From Trueperaceae bacterium (GTDB lineage: Bacteria; Deinococcota; Deinococci; Deinococcales; Trueperaceae): a stretch of DNA of 64,000 bases. The stretch is taken from positions 1 to 64,000 of the forward strand of contig JACCWH010000055.1 in NCBI GenBank assembly GCA_013697735.1, read 5' to 3'. The notes under the pieces are model-generated. The model saw only the letters and a list, made by a program, of their open reading frames with translations. It made no database searches and was not told where the DNA came from. Both the position numbers and the translations under genes were made by a program. The first letter of the stretch is position 1. Each line of letters opens with the position of its first letter. Shown piece by piece: positions 15,957-31,121 of this stretch.

Positions 15957-18014
15957 TCATTCGGTCGCCGCTTCCGCCAGCCCCGCGAGGAGATCGTCGA
16001 GCGCCTCCTGCGCGGCGCGGCGCGCCTGCACCAGCGAGTCGCGCTCGGCAGCGAGCTCGGCGAGTTCGTCCTCCTGCGACTCGAGGTCGGCGAGGTAGCG
16101 CCGGTAGAGCGTCGAGTTCCGGTCGAGCGCAGCCATGTTCTGACGGACGCGTTCCTGATCGCGGAAGAGGGCGTCGATGCGTGCTGCGACGGCTGCAGCG
16201 TCGCGAGCGAGGCCGCTCGCTCGGCGCCCGAGGGCGACGATTTCGGCCAGCACCGCGCGGTCGTCGTCGTCGAGCGTCACGTTCTCGAGGAATACGACGA
16301 GGCGCTCGCTATCGACGTTCGCGAGGGCGATCGTGCGCGACTCGACGCGCTCGAAGACGACCTCGAGGCGGCACGGAGCGTCGCCTTCGCACGTCGCGTG
16401 GGTGGGGACGGTGTCGTCGCTCGGCACAATTGCGTCGTCGCCGACGAGCGCGACGCCGAAGCGAAGGGCGGCGGCGGTCTCGGTGGGGGCGGGTTCGGGC
16501 GAGACGACGTCGTACCCCGGACGCCGCGGCAGCTCGATCACGAGGAAGCGGGACGTGGAGGGGTGGGCCACACGGACGACCGTGCGCACGCGCAGACGAT
16601 GCACCGTCTCGAGCAGACCACCGCGGAGCGACACGCCGGTGAGCTCCTCCGGCGCGGCGGCGGTCTCGACCGCGACCTGGAGCTCCTGGTCGATCGCGTA
16701 CGAGAGGAGACGCTCCTCACCTGGAGGTACGTCTCCGAGGCGGGCGTTGCCGACGAACCCTCCGGCGTCGAAGAGCGTCACCGGACCCGCGGCGAGGTGG
16801 AAGGGGGTGTCGTTGACGAGCCGAACCGCGCGCAGCGGCGAAGAGCCGGCGACGCCGGGCACGAAGAGCGACGCACGTGGCGCCGCGACGCTGGCGACGA
16901 GGACCGGGATCATCGCCGACTCGTAGCGCCCGACGCTCACGCTCCCCTGCACGACGTAGGCGAACGAGGTCCCGGTGGCGACACCCTCGGCCATCGCTGC
17001 GACGCCGGAGCCGGCGCCGAGGCGCGGCGGCGGCGCCGCTTCCGCAGCCATGTCCATCGCCAGCGGGGAGGGCGCCATCGGCAGCGAGCGCGCGAACGCG
17101 CCGCCGTCGATCGGCGGCACCACGGCGTTCGGGAGCGACGGCCCAACGCGGGGACGATCGACGTAGACCGGCGCGAAGAGCTCGCTGACGATCGAGATCG
17201 GCAGCCCGGCTACGAACGCCACCTGCACGTCGATCAGGTCGAGGTTCGTGGGATTGTCGAGGATCGCCCAGCCCTGCAGGTCGGCGCGACCATCGTCGCC
17301 GAGCACGATGCGGTAGCTCGGCTTCCACACCGGCATCTCGCGAAGGTAGCCGATCCGTACCCGTCGCTCCCCATCGCCCTCGAAGCGCAACCGCACCACG
17401 TTGGCGTCGCCGTCGCGCGAGCGTGCGATGGCGGCGAGGGCGGCGTCGAGTTCGGCGCGGAGCTCGGCGCGCTCGAACCAGACGTCGCGCACCTCGTCGA
17501 GCGGCACGCGCCGTAGGCCGCCCTCCGTCGCGAGCGTGAGGAGCGTCGATGTGCCACCCTCGGCCGTGTGCACCTGCTCGACGTTGACGAGCACCCCCTC
17601 GATGCGTTCGCTGGCCTGGAGTCGCACCGCCTCCCCACGCGCCTGGGCGAGGAGCTGCGCCAGGGTCGGATCGTGCGAGAGATCGATGGCATACGACGCG
17701 AGCACGCGCTCGAGGGGATCCCGCGCGTCGTAGCGCACCGCCTGTACGCGTCCACCGTCGAAGTCTTCGAGCACGAGGCTGCCGAGCAGGTCGTCCATGT
17801 GCTCGTGAGCGACGCGCAGTTCGATCTCGGCGTCGCCGGTGACGCTCCCGGCGTGCTCGAAGTAACCGACGCCCGTGGTGAAGAGGACCACGCGCGTGAC
17901 CGGGAGATCGGCGAGGGCCGGCTCCGGAGGCGCGCCCTGAGCGACGACGAGCGTCTGGAACCACACGACGCACAGGAGCGCGAGGAGTTGCGGAAGCGTT
18001 CGGGAGCGATTCAT
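15957..18014 (-). CDS. Secreted DUF4139-domain protein
   Basis: Protein of 685 residues with a signal peptide (about 1-26, ending VVAQGAP). The N-terminal part (VTRVVLFTTGVGYFEHAGSV) and the centre (MPVWKPSYRIVLGDDGRADLQGWAILDNPTNLDLIDVQVAFVAG split over the DUF4139 core) match the family DUF4139, sometimes called mucoidy-inhibitor-A-like. A coiled coil of about 90 residues closes the protein (residues about 590-680, EEDELAELAAERDSLVQARRAAQEAL-type heptads). Function unknown. ATG 18014 fits a leaderless promoter. Convergent with the kinase gene, 13 bp apart. Confidence 0.8.
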   Translation of the reverse strand: MNRSRTLPQLLALLCVVWFQTLVVAQGAPPEPALADLPVTRVVLFTTGVGYFEHAGSVTGDAEIELRVAHEHMDDLLGSLVLEDFDGGRVQAVRYDARDPLERVLASYAIDLSHDPTLAQLLAQARGEAVRLQASERIEGVLVNVEQVHTAEGGTSTLLTLATEGGLRRVPLDEVRDVWFERAELRAELDAALAAIARSRDGDANVVRLRFEGDGERRVRIGYLREMPVWKPSYRIVLGDDGRADLQGWAILDNPTNLDLIDVQVAFVAGLPISIVSELFAPVYVDRPRVGPSLPNAVVPPIDGGAFARSLPMAPSPLAMDMAAEAAPPPRLGAGSGVAAMAEGVATGTSFAYVVQGSVSVGRYESAMIPVLVASVAAPRASLFVPGVAGSSPLRAVRLVNDTPFHLAAGPVTLFDAGGFVGNARLGDVPPGEERLLSYAIDQELQVAVETAAAPEELTGVSLRGGLLETVHRLRVRTVVRVAHPSTSRFLVIELPRRPGYDVVSPEPAPTETAAALRFGVALVGDDAIVPSDDTVPTHATCEGDAPCRLEVVFERVESRTIALANVDSERLVVFLENVTLDDDDRAVLAEIVALGRRASGLARDAAAVAARIDALFRDQERVRQNMAALDRNSTLYRRYLADLESQEDELAELAAERDSLVQARRAAQEALDDLLAGLAEAATE

Positions 18015-18020
18015 GCGCAG

Positions 18021-18026
18021 AGCCTA
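18021..18026 (-). promoter_or_regulatory. -10 box TAGGCT, leaderless promoter of the DUF4139 gene
   Basis: On the minus strand TAGGCT is followed by 6 nt and then ATG 18014. There is no Shine-Dalgarno. Confidence 0.55.
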
Positions 18027-18072
18027 CGGCACTCCCGCGCACGGAGGTATGAGGGGTCGTGCAGCGGCGCGC

Positions 18073-22650
<4,578 letters not shown>

Positions 22651-22971
22651 GCGATCCCCTCCCGTGGGTCGAGGTGACGAGGGTCGAACGGCGTCCGCTC
22701 GCGGCGGGGCGGCGCCGTACGGTAGCGATGCACACGTGGACGACCAGTCGCTGCATTCGGGCGAACGTCGATTCGCTCGCGGCGCTCGCACAGGCGCTGG
22801 TGCGGCGGTCGTAGCGACGAGTCTAGCAGCGGCGGGCGTGACGTGTCAACGCGCGCCCTCGCTGAGAGGTCGTGCAGGACGGCATAACACGGATTCGACG
22901 CAGATGCGTCACCGTCGCTTCGAGTGGCGAGACGCCCGCCTCGGGCACGGACCGAAGGCCGGGGGCGTGCA
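22651..22971. other. Intergenic region between cimA and gltB
   Basis: 321 bp. It holds the gltB promoter (22820-22849) and a predicted 160-nt gltB leader. I found no stop-terminated leader ORF, tRNA or convincing terminator. A frame starting at ATG 22756 (minus) runs out of frame into gltB and looks accidental. Confidence 0.6.
22820..22849 (-). promoter_or_regulatory. Promoter of gltB
   Basis: Minus strand TTGACA (22849-22844), 18-bp spacer, TAGACT (22825-22820). Transcription would start near 22813, giving a leader of about 160 nt. Confidence 0.8.
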
Positions 22972-24660
22972 TCACCTTCGAGCCGTAGGCATCACGTCCG
23001 TCGGTGCACCCACCGCGTCGACGTCGTGAGCGCCCCCGGCCGGCGGGACGCCGTCGGCGTGGAGTTTCGAGTCGATCGCGTCGAGCAGCGCCTGGTAGGA
23101 GGCGTCGATGATGTTCTCCTGGGCCCCGACCGTCCCCCAGATCCGCCGCCCGTCCGTGGTTTCGACGACCACCCTGACGATGCTGGCGGTGCCGCTATCG
23201 GGCCCGCCGAGCACGCGCACCTTGTAATCGGTGAGGCGGAGCTCGGCGAGCGTCGGGTAGAAGCCCTCGAGCGCCTTGCGCAGCGCCCGGTCGAGCGCGT
23301 TGACCGGTCCGTCACCGTCGGCGGCGGTGTGCTCGAAGGCGTCGCCGACCTGCACCCGCACGCTCGCCTCGCACCGCGGTGCCACGTCGCCGTCGCGCTT
23401 GTCGATCACCACGGTGTAGCCGTGGAGGGTGAAGAACGGCCGGTGCTCGCCGCGTGCCTTGCGCGCCACGAGCTGGAACGACGCCTCGGCCCCCTCGAAC
23501 GCGAAGCCGAGATGCTCGAGTTCCTTGAGTCGGCCGACGAGTTCACCGGCGCCCTCCGCGAGTCCGCCGTCGCCGAGCTCCGTCGCCTTCGCGACGACGT
23601 TCGCGCGCCCCGACAGGTCGGAGAGCAGCACGCGCCGCACGTTGCCGACCGTTTCGGGCGGGACGTGCTCGTAGGTCTCGGGGCGCTTGTTCACGGCCGA
23701 GACGTGGATCCCGCCCTTGTGTGCGAACGCGGCCTCACCGACGTAGGGCGTGCGCGGGTTCGACACGAGGTTGGCACGATCGTCGACGAATCGCGACAGC
23801 GCCGTGAGCGCCGTGAGCGCCTGGGGCTGCACCGCACCGAGCTTGAGCACCAGCGTGCCGAGCACGGTGAGCAGATCGGCGTTGCCGCACCGCTCGCCGT
23901 AGCCGCCGATCGTCCCCTGCACGTGCCGCGCCCCCGCCTCGATGCCGGCGAGCGCATTGGCGACGGCGAGACCGGCATCGTTGTGCGTGTGTACACCGAC
24001 GATCACGTCCCAGCGCGTGCGCGTCTCGCGCACGCCGGCCGCGATCTGCGCCGGGAGCGCGCCACCGTTGGTGTCGCAGAGCACGAGCCGTTCGGCGCCG
24101 CCGCGCGCAGCCGCCGCGAGCGTCTCCAGCGCGTACTCGGCGTCGGCACGCCAGCCGTCGAAGAAGTGCTCGGCGTCGTAGATCACGCGCACCCCCTGCT
24201 CCCGGCAGTAGGCGACCGACTCCTCGATCATCCGCAGGTTCTCGTCGAGGCTCGCGCCGAGCGCCTCGATCACGTGCAGCGTCCATGACTTGCCGAAGAG
24301 CGTGACCACGGGTGTGCGCGCTCGCAGCAACGCCAGCAGATTGCCGTCGTCCTCGGGGGGTATCCCCTTTCTTCGCGTGCTCCCGAAGGAGGCTAGGGTG
24401 GCGCGTTCGAGCGGAACGTCGATCATCCGCTCGAAGAAGGCGACGTCGCGCGGATTCGACCCCGGCCAGCCCCCCTCGATCAGATCGATTCCGAAGGAGT
24501 CGAGCCGCCGCGCGATCGCGACCTTGTCGTCGCTCGTGAACGAGACCCCCTGCCCCTGCGTACCGTCGCGCAAGGTGGTGTCGTAGAGCTCCACGGTGAC
24601 GCCTCGCAGCGGGGCGTCCGTCGCGCCGGCGCCATGGGCACCCGCGGGCACCTCGTTCAC
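22972..24660 (-). CDS. cimA: (R)-citramalate synthase
   Basis: DRE-TIM metallolyase family, 562 residues. It condenses pyruvate with acetyl-CoA to citramalate, the threonine-independent entry to isoleucine synthesis. Signature DTTLRDGTQGQGVSF is near the N-terminus, HTHNDAGLAVANALAG is the metal motif, and HKGGIHVSA follows. A C-terminal LeuA dimer-type regulatory domain (about 420-535) should give isoleucine feedback control. The length and GQGVSF distinguish it from the leuA next door. GTG 24660 overlaps the leuA stop (GTGA). It is the last gene of the ilv-leu operon. Confidence 0.93.
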   Translation of the reverse strand: MNEVPAGAHGAGATDAPLRGVTVELYDTTLRDGTQGQGVSFTSDDKVAIARRLDSFGIDLIEGGWPGSNPRDVAFFERMIDVPLERATLASFGSTRRKGIPPEDDGNLLALLRARTPVVTLFGKSWTLHVIEALGASLDENLRMIEESVAYCREQGVRVIYDAEHFFDGWRADAEYALETLAAAARGGAERLVLCDTNGGALPAQIAAGVRETRTRWDVIVGVHTHNDAGLAVANALAGIEAGARHVQGTIGGYGERCGNADLLTVLGTLVLKLGAVQPQALTALTALSRFVDDRANLVSNPRTPYVGEAAFAHKGGIHVSAVNKRPETYEHVPPETVGNVRRVLLSDLSGRANVVAKATELGDGGLAEGAGELVGRLKELEHLGFAFEGAEASFQLVARKARGEHRPFFTLHGYTVVIDKRDGDVAPRCEASVRVQVGDAFEHTAADGDGPVNALDRALRKALEGFYPTLAELRLTDYKVRVLGGPDSGTASIVRVVVETTDGRRIWGTVGAQENIIDASYQALLDAIDSKLHADGVPPAGGAHDVDAVGAPTDVMPTARR

Positions 24661-26198
24661 GGCGTGGCGACGCCCGCCGCGCTCGCCCGGCCGACGCCGG
24701 CGGCGAGCTTGTTGAGGACGTCGACGTAGGCCTTGGCCGACGCCTCGACCACGTCGGTGGAGAGACCCCGCCCGTGCACGGAGCGCCCCTCACTGCTGAC
24801 GCGCACCGTGACCTCCCCGAGCGCATCCTTGCCGCTCCCCACCGAGCGGATCTCGTAGCCCTCGAGCGTGAGCGGCACCTGCGCGATCCGCTCGAGCGCC
24901 TTGTAGACGGCGTCGACGGGACCATCGCCGGTGGCTGCCTCCTCGTAGGTCCCGGTGTCGGTGGTGAGCTTGACCGTCGCCATGGGGGTCATCGCGGTGC
25001 CGGACTGGAACTGGACGGACTCGAGGAGGTACGTCTGCGGCACGCGGGCGGTCTCGACGTCGACGAGCGCGCGGATGTCGTCGCTCGTCACCGTCTGCTT
25101 CCGATCACAGAGCGACTTGAACTGCGTGAAGAGCGCGTTGAACTCGTCGTCGCCGAGCTCTTCGTACCCCATCTCGACGAGCGTCTTGCGGAAGGCGCGG
25201 CGCCCCGAGTGCTTCCCCATCACGAGCACGCCGGCGTCGCGTCCGACCGTCTCCGCCGACATGATCTCGTACGTCTCCACGGCCTTGATCACACCGTCCT
25301 GATGGATGCCAGACTCGTGCGCGAAGGCGTTGTCGCCGACCACGGCCTTGTTCGGTGGCACCATGGTGCCGGTCATCATGCTGACCATGCGGGAGGTCCG
25401 GTAGAGCTCGCGCGTGGCGATCTGCGTGGTGTGCCCCCAGAAGTCCTTGCGCGTCTCGAGTGCCATCACCACCTCCTCGAGCGAGGCGTTGCCGGCACGT
25501 TCGCCGATGCCGTTGATGGTGCACTCGACCTGGGTGGCGCCGGCGCCGACGGCGGCGAGCGAGTTCGCGACCGCCAGCCCGAGATCATCGTGGCAGTGCG
25601 TGCTCACGTGCACGCCCTCGGCGCCGGGGACGCCCTCTCGGATGGCGCGCACGAGGGTGCCGTACTCCTCGGGCATGCCGTAGCCGACCGTGTCGGGGAT
25701 GTTGATGGTGGTCGCCCCCGCCGTCACCGCGGCGGTGTAGAGCCGGATGAGGAAGCCGAGATCCGCGCGCGTGCAGTCCTGCGCCGAGAACTCGACGTCG
25801 TCGGTGTACTGGCGTGCGAGCGTCACGTTGACGGCGGTCGCCTCGAGGACCTCCGCCTCCGTCTTGCGGAGCATGTGCTCGAGGTGGATGGGCGACCCGG
25901 ACGTGAAGACGTGGATCCGTCCGGCACCGGCGTGCTCGATCGACTCCGCGGCACGCTCCACGTCGGCTCGCGCGGTGCGAGCGAGCGCGCAGATGACCGG
26001 CCCCTGCACCTCGCGCGCGATCCGACTCACGGCCTCGAAGTCACCCTGGCTGGTGATCGGGAAGCCCGCTTCGATGATGTCGACGTTCAGGCGGGCGAGT
26101 TGCTTGGCGATCTCGATCTTCTGCGCGGTGTTGAGCGCGACGCCGGGCGTCTGCTCGCCGTCGCGGAGGGTGGTGTCGAAGATGCGGACGTGCGCCAT
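24657..26198 (-). CDS. leuA: 2-isopropylmalate synthase
   Basis: First enzyme of the leucine branch, 513 residues. The N-terminal TIM barrel has [16 protein letters not shown] and the metal ligands of [23 protein letters not shown] and NGIGERAGN are further signatures. The C-terminal regulatory domain (about 395-500) is present, so leucine feedback is expected. ATG 26198 has GGAGG in its leader. It lies 105 bp after ilvC, a gap with no obvious terminator, so the operon probably continues. Confidence 0.97.
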   Translation of the reverse strand: MAHVRIFDTTLRDGEQTPGVALNTAQKIEIAKQLARLNVDIIEAGFPITSQGDFEAVSRIAREVQGPVICALARTARADVERAAESIEHAGAGRIHVFTSGSPIHLEHMLRKTEAEVLEATAVNVTLARQYTDDVEFSAQDCTRADLGFLIRLYTAAVTAGATTINIPDTVGYGMPEEYGTLVRAIREGVPGAEGVHVSTHCHDDLGLAVANSLAAVGAGATQVECTINGIGERAGNASLEEVVMALETRKDFWGHTTQIATRELYRTSRMVSMMTGTMVPPNKAVVGDNAFAHESGIHQDGVIKAVETYEIMSAETVGRDAGVLVMGKHSGRRAFRKTLVEMGYEELGDDEFNALFTQFKSLCDRKQTVTSDDIRALVDVETARVPQTYLLESVQFQSGTAMTPMATVKLTTDTGTYEEAATGDGPVDAVYKALERIAQVPLTLEGYEIRSVGSGKDALGEVTVRVSSEGRSVHGRGLSTDVVEASAKAYVDVLNKLAAGVGRASAAGVATP

Positions 26199-26303
26199 GG
26201 TGGTACCTCCATGGGGGTCGTACCTGGGGGAGTGCGGGGGGTCGTGCTGCGGGCAGGGCTCAGCGGGTGCCCGCTAGTCGCCGACCCCTGCCGACGCGCA
26301 GGC

Positions 26304-27308
<1,005 letters not shown>

Positions 27309-27328
27309 GATCTCCTTGGGGGTGCGCT

Positions 27329-27889
27329 TCAGGCGGCGCGTGACGTGGTGCTGGTGACGTCGGTGGGGCGGAGGGATGCGGAGCGCGTCAGGGCGACGCG
27401 GCCCGTGCGGATCAATTCGAGGATGCCGAACTCGCGCATCTGGTCGATGAAGGCGTTCGACTTCCCCTCGTCGCCCGTGACCTCGAAGACGAGCGCGTTG
27501 CGGTCGACGTCGATGATGCGGGCACGGAAGTCCTGGGCGATCTGGCGGATCTCGACGCGGTCTTCGGGCGTGCGCACCGCGACCTTGATGAGCATGAGCT
27601 CGCGGTCGACGGACGGCCCTTCGCTGTGGTCGGTGACCTTGAGCACGTCGATCAACTTCTGCAGCTGCTTCTGGAGCTGCTCGATCGTGCCCTGCTCGCC
27701 GCTGATGACGAAGCTCGTGCGGCTGAGGCCGGGCGTCTCGGATTGCGCGACCGAGAGCGACTCGATGTTGTACCCACGGCGCGCGAAGAGTCCCGAGATG
27801 CGCGAGAGCACGCCCGGCCGATCGCGCACCGTGACGGAGAGGACGTGCCTGCGCACGCCTCCCTCGCCGGCCGTACCCTGTGCTTTCAT
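27329..27889 (-). CDS. ilvN: Acetolactate synthase, small (regulatory) subunit
   Basis: ACT-domain regulatory subunit, 186 residues, that confers valine feedback on IlvB. The first ACT domain is [30 protein letters not shown] (residues about 16-45 and on); the second, beta-rich half contains [11 protein letters not shown] and [12 protein letters not shown] 27889 overlaps the ilvB stop (ATGA), and the frame upstream of it is only the shadow of ilvB. The C-terminal 20 residues are a variable tail. Confidence 0.95.
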   Translation of the reverse strand: MKAQGTAGEGGVRRHVLSVTVRDRPGVLSRISGLFARRGYNIESLSVAQSETPGLSRTSFVISGEQGTIEQLQKQLQKLIDVLKVTDHSEGPSVDRELMLIKVAVRTPEDRVEIRQIAQDFRARIIDVDRNALVFEVTGDEGKSNAFIDQMREFGILELIRTGRVALTRSASLRPTDVTSTTSRAA

Positions 27890-29589
27890 ACGCCCACCTT
27901 CTCGGCGACGCCGTCGCCCTCGTCGGGCTCCTGGTCGCCGATGACCATCTCGTCGATGCCGGCGCCCGCCGGGATCATGGGGAAGACCTTCTCGGATTCG
28001 TAGACCACGAAGTTGATCAGCACCGGCTTCTTCTTGGCGATCGCTTCGGGGATGATGCGCGCGGCGGTCTCGCGATCGAAGACGTTGTGCCCTTCGATCC
28101 CATACGCCTCCGCGAGTTTGGCGAAGTCGGGGTTGGAGTCGGCCAGGTAGACCTCGGAGTAGCGCTCGGCATGGAACATCTCCTGCCACTGGCGGACCAT
28201 GCCGAGCATGCCGTTGTTGCAGATCGCGATCACGATCGGGAGCTGGTGCTTGTAGATCGTCGCCAGCTCCTGGATGTTCATCTGGATCGAGCCGTCGCCA
28301 GCGACGCAGACGACCGTCTCGCCCGGGCGGGCGAACGAGGCGCCGATCGCGGCGGGGAGTCCGAACCCCATCGTGCCGAGCCCGCCGGAGCTGATCCACG
28401 TGCGGGGCCTCGAGGTCGGGAAGAGGCGCGCGGCGAACATCTGGTGCTGCCCCACCTCGGTGGTCACCACGCAGTCCCCGGCCGTCGCGCGTTCGAGCAT
28501 CTGGATGACCTCTTGCGACACGAGCGGCTTGTCGGTCTTGAAGCGCTCTGGGTACATATCGCGCCAGGTCCGGAGCTGCTGCCACCAGTCGTCGAGCTCG
28601 AGCCGACCGAGCAGTTCGGTGAGCCGGGGCAGCACGTCGCGCAGGTCACCGACCACCGGCACGTGCGCTTTGACGAGCTTCGAGATCTCGGCGGGGTCGA
28701 CGTCGATGTGCACGATGGTGGCGTTGGGGGCGAAGCGGCTGATCTTCCCCGTCACACGATCGTCGAAGCGCAGCCCGGCGCCCACGATCAGGTCGCAGTG
28801 GGTGATCGCCCGGTTCGCCGTGACGGTGCCGTGCATCCCGGGCATCCCCAGCGCCTGCCCGGCCCCGGCGGGATAGGCGCCGATCCCCATGAGCGTGGTG
28901 ATCACCGGGATGCCGGTCGCCTCGGCGAAGGCCATCACCTCGTCGGCTGCGACCTGGCCTCCCCCACCGACCATCAACACGGGGCGTTGCGCCGCCGCGA
29001 TCGCTTCGGCGGCGCGCTTGATCTGCCGCGCGTGGCCGACGACGGTCGGCCGGTAGCCGGGGAGGTCGATCTCGACGTCGAACGTGCCCGTGAACTCCAT
29101 CATCTGGATGTCCTTGGGGATGTCGACGAGCACCGGCCCCGGACGACCCGTGCGGGCTATGTGGAAGGCCTCGGCGATCACGCGCGGGATGTCGTCGACG
29201 TGTTGGACGAGGTAGTTGTGCTTCGTCACCGGCAACGTGATGCCGGTGACGTCGGCCTCCTGGAACGCGTCGGTACCGATGAGCGCGGAGGGGACGTTGC
29301 CGGTGATCGCGACCATGGCCGACGAGTCCATGTGCGCGGTGGCGAGGCCCGTCACGAGGTTCGTTGCACCGGGGCCGCTCGTGGCGAAGCAGACCCCCAC
29401 ACGTCCGCTGGCACGGTAGTAGGCGTCGGCGGCGTGTGCGCCCGCCTGCTCGTGCCGTACCAGCACGTGCTTGATGGGTGAGTCGTAGAGCGCGTCGTAG
29501 ACGGGCATGATGGCGCCACCCGGGTGGCCGAACACGATGGTGACCCCTTGGCGTTCGAGCGCCTTCAGGACGGCGGCTGCTCCGTTCAT
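27886..29589 (-). CDS. ilvB: Acetolactate synthase, large subunit
   Basis: ThDP enzyme of 567 residues that forms acetolactate or acetohydroxybutyrate. The catalytic glutamate is in [15 protein letters not shown]; the ThDP motif runs from [16 protein letters not shown] to ICNN. The FAD-binding middle domain is complete. ATG 29589 is chosen over an upstream start because GGAGG lies 8 nt before it and [15 protein letters not shown] is the family N-terminus. It is the first structural gene of ilvB-ilvN-ilvC-leuA-cimA and is preceded by a 190-nt leader with a terminator-like hairpin. Confidence 0.97.
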   Translation of the reverse strand: MNGAAAVLKALERQGVTIVFGHPGGAIMPVYDALYDSPIKHVLVRHEQAGAHAADAYYRASGRVGVCFATSGPGATNLVTGLATAHMDSSAMVAITGNVPSALIGTDAFQEADVTGITLPVTKHNYLVQHVDDIPRVIAEAFHIARTGRPGPVLVDIPKDIQMMEFTGTFDVEIDLPGYRPTVVGHARQIKRAAEAIAAAQRPVLMVGGGGQVAADEVMAFAEATGIPVITTLMGIGAYPAGAGQALGMPGMHGTVTANRAITHCDLIVGAGLRFDDRVTGKISRFAPNATIVHIDVDPAEISKLVKAHVPVVGDLRDVLPRLTELLGRLELDDWWQQLRTWRDMYPERFKTDKPLVSQEVIQMLERATAGDCVVTTEVGQHQMFAARLFPTSRPRTWISSGGLGTMGFGLPAAIGASFARPGETVVCVAGDGSIQMNIQELATIYKHQLPIVIAICNNGMLGMVRQWQEMFHAERYSEVYLADSNPDFAKLAEAYGIEGHNVFDRETAARIIPEAIAKKKPVLINFVVYESEKVFPMIPAGAGIDEMVIGDQEPDEGDGVAEKVGV

Positions 29590-29646
29590 GCGTTCCTCCA
29601 GATGATCCGTGTGGTGCAGGTCGTGCCGATGGTGCGATCGACGCAA

Positions 29647-29690
29647 TGGAAAGACCCCGTCAGGTCCGGGACCGTGACGGGGTCTTTCCA
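29647..29690 (-). terminator. Terminator-like hairpin in the ilvB leader (putative attenuator)
   Basis: A perfect 16-bp stem (29675-29690 with 29647-29662), arms TGGAAAGACCCCGTCA and TGACGGGGTCTTTCCA, 12-nt loop. It lies between the ilv promoter and ilvB, where a terminator makes sense only as an attenuator. The U-rich part is inside the stem (TCTTTCCATT). Its GACCCCG arm resembles the terminator after the tRNA operon. Confidence 0.7.
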
Positions 29691-29691
29691 G

Positions 29692-29723
29692 GGCGTCGGC
29701 CGTGAAAACGGTGAACCGACGCC
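29692..29723 (-). repeat. Second leader hairpin of the ilv operon
   Basis: GGCGTCGG (29723-29716, minus) pairs with CCGACGCC (29699-29692), 8 bp perfect. Its first arm begins at the last base of the putative leader-peptide stop codon. The loop contains CGGTTCAC, complementary to GTGAACCG at the very start of the leader (29779-29772), so two alternative folds are possible. Confidence 0.55.
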
Positions 29724-29779
29724 TACCCCTTGGATCGACGTAGGACGTGGGACTCGTAGCTGGGGCGTGAGCGGTTCAC
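29723..29779 (-). CDS. Putative leaderless leader peptide of the ilv operon
   Basis: GTG 29779 lies 8 nt after the -10 box TATACT and opens an 18-codon frame, MNRSRPSYESHVLRRSKG, ending TAG at 29723. The Val-Leu pair is GTC-CTA, with the Leu codon CTA rare in this G+C-rich DNA. There is no run of Ile, Val or Leu codons, which weakens the attenuation reading. Confidence 0.35.
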   Translation of the reverse strand: MNRSRPSYESHVLRRSKG

Positions 29780-29787
29780 TGGCGCGG

Positions 29788-29816
29788 AGTATACGGGGTG
29801 CTATCGTGCCTGTCAA
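29788..29816 (-). promoter_or_regulatory. Consensus promoter of the ilvBNC-leuA-cimA operon
   Basis: Minus strand TTGACA (29816-29811), 17-bp spacer, TATACT (29793-29788). One of the best promoters in the window. Confidence 0.88.
29799..29807 (+). promoter_or_regulatory. Extended -10 (TGC TATCGT), possible spoVS promoter
   Basis: TGC plus TATCGT, divergent from and next to the ilv promoter. It would start transcription near 29814, about 70 nt before the spoVS start. No clear -35. Confidence 0.4.
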
Positions 29817-29884
29817 CCGGGCGAAAGCGCATCCGCGCCGTCCCCATCGAATCTCGTGGAGTCTCGTGCCTCGGAGGTCGCCCC

Positions 29885-30211
29885 ATCGAAACGCTGCGCG
29901 TCTCCGCTGTATCGAGACCGAACGCCGTCGCTGGCGCCATCGCCGCCCTCTTACGGCAGGAGGGGTCGGTGGAGGTCCAGGCGATCGGGCCGCACGCAGT
30001 CAACCAGGCAGTGAAGGCGCTCGCCGTGGCGCGCGCCTATCTCCTCGACGATGCCCTCGATCTCACCGCCGCGCCGAGTTTCGTGAAGCTCGAGCTCCAC
30101 GACGAGGAACGGACCGCCGTCCGTTTCGACGTGCGGGCGGTCACCACCGCAGCGGCCGTCGTGTCGAAGCGCGTCGCCGACGGGCACGACACCGAGCCGC
30201 CCGTCAGGTAA
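29885..30211 (+). CDS. spoVS: Stage V sporulation protein S-like (SpoVS)
   Basis: Alba-like small protein. SpoVS occurs in many non-sporulating bacteria including Deinococcota; its exact role is unclear, and nucleic acid binding is suspected from the fold. ETLRVSAVSRPNAVAGAIAALLR and IQAIGPHAVNQAVKALAVARAYL-like segments match the family (here VQAIGPHAVNQAVKALAVAR). No ATG, GTG or TTG gives the expected N-terminus. ATC 29885 does, and it follows GGAGGT (29873-29878) at 6 nt, giving (M)ETLRVSAV. The nearest canonical in-frame start, GTG 29798, would add 29 unlike residues. It is 108 residues long, with about 20 more than usual at the C-terminus. Confidence 0.85.
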   Translation: METLRVSAVSRPNAVAGAIAALLRQEGSVEVQAIGPHAVNQAVKALAVARAYLLDDALDLTAAPSFVKLELHDEERTAVRFDVRAVTTAAAVVSKRVADGHDTEPPVR

Positions 30212-30348
30212 TCTGGGAAGACCGACGTCTCCTCAGCCGAGACTCATCGAATCTGCGTACCTTGGACTCAAGTCGGCGCGCTCGCGGAGCGCGGCACCGT
30301 AGCGCTGCGCACGAGCGAGAGCGCGACCACCAGGAGGAACGAACGACC

Positions 30349-31020
30349 ATGCTGATCACCTACTACCTATTGGGCGGCGTCGCACTGCTCGGTTCGCTCG
30401 CCGTTCAGGGCTGGCTCCGAAGCACCTACGGCACCTGGAGCAAGCGACCGAACACCGCCGGTATCACCGGCGCCGAAGTGGCCACGGCGATCCTCGAAGC
30501 CAACGGCCTCTCGAACGACGTTCGCGTCGAGATGGTCAAGGGTGACCTGACCGACCACTACGACCCGGCGAAGAAGGTCGTGCGCCTCTCCGAGGCGAAC
30601 TACCGTCAGCCCAGCGTCGCCGGGATGGCCGTCGCTGCCCACGAGGTCGGGCACGCGCTGCAGCACGCCACCGCCTACGCACCCTTGCGCTGGCGGAGCG
30701 CCGTGCTTCCCGTGGCGCAGATCGGCTCCCAGTGGGGACCGATGCTCGCGGTCTTCGGGGTCATGCTCGGCGCCACCGGCCTGCTCCAGGTCGGTATCTG
30801 GCTCTTCGCCGGCGCAGTGGTCTTCCAGCTCATCACGTTGCCGGTCGAGTTCGACGCCTCGAAGCGCGCGCACGCGCAGTTGGCGAACCTCGGCCTCGTC
30901 ACCGAGCAGGACGCCGGCGGCGCCCGCGCGGTGCTCAATGCCGCTGCGATGACGTACGTGGCGGCTGCCGCGACCGCGATCATGTATCTCGTCTACTTCA
31001 TCATGGCGAGCCGCCGCTGA
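30349..31020 (+). CDS. Zinc metallopeptidase, YugP family
   Basis: Membrane zinc peptidase of 223 residues. HEVGHALQH (98-106) carries the HEXXH zinc site; membrane helices lie at about 3-20, 115-135, 140-160 and 200-220. The N-terminus MLITYYLLGG is hydrophobic and serves as an uncleaved anchor. Substrates of the family are unknown. ATG 30349 has AGGAGG at 30332-30337, 11 nt upstream. The 137 bp after spoVS show no terminator, so co-transcription is possible. Confidence 0.9.
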   Translation: MLITYYLLGGVALLGSLAVQGWLRSTYGTWSKRPNTAGITGAEVATAILEANGLSNDVRVEMVKGDLTDHYDPAKKVVRLSEANYRQPSVAGMAVAAHEVGHALQHATAYAPLRWRSAVLPVAQIGSQWGPMLAVFGVMLGATGLLQVGIWLFAGAVVFQLITLPVEFDASKRAHAQLANLGLVTEQDAGGARAVLNAAAMTYVAAAATAIMYLVYFIMASRR

Positions 31021-31121
31021 ACGACGACGATCCGGTGAAGCGTGCCCCGCGCGTCCCGCGGGCACGCCCGGCGCGCGCGGGAGAACGGAGTCGCCGCCAG
31101 CAGGTCGTTGGCGGCGACGTC

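Noticed and set aside
26199-26303. Terminator or promoter between ilvC and leuA
   Set aside because: The 105-bp gap has only weak short dyads and no TANNNT/TTGACA pair in the right orientation, so I kept leuA and cimA in the ilv operon.
29590-29780. T-box riboswitch upstream of ilvB
   Set aside because: The conserved T-box sequence (TGGNACCGCG type) and a long specifier stem are missing, although a terminator-like hairpin is present.
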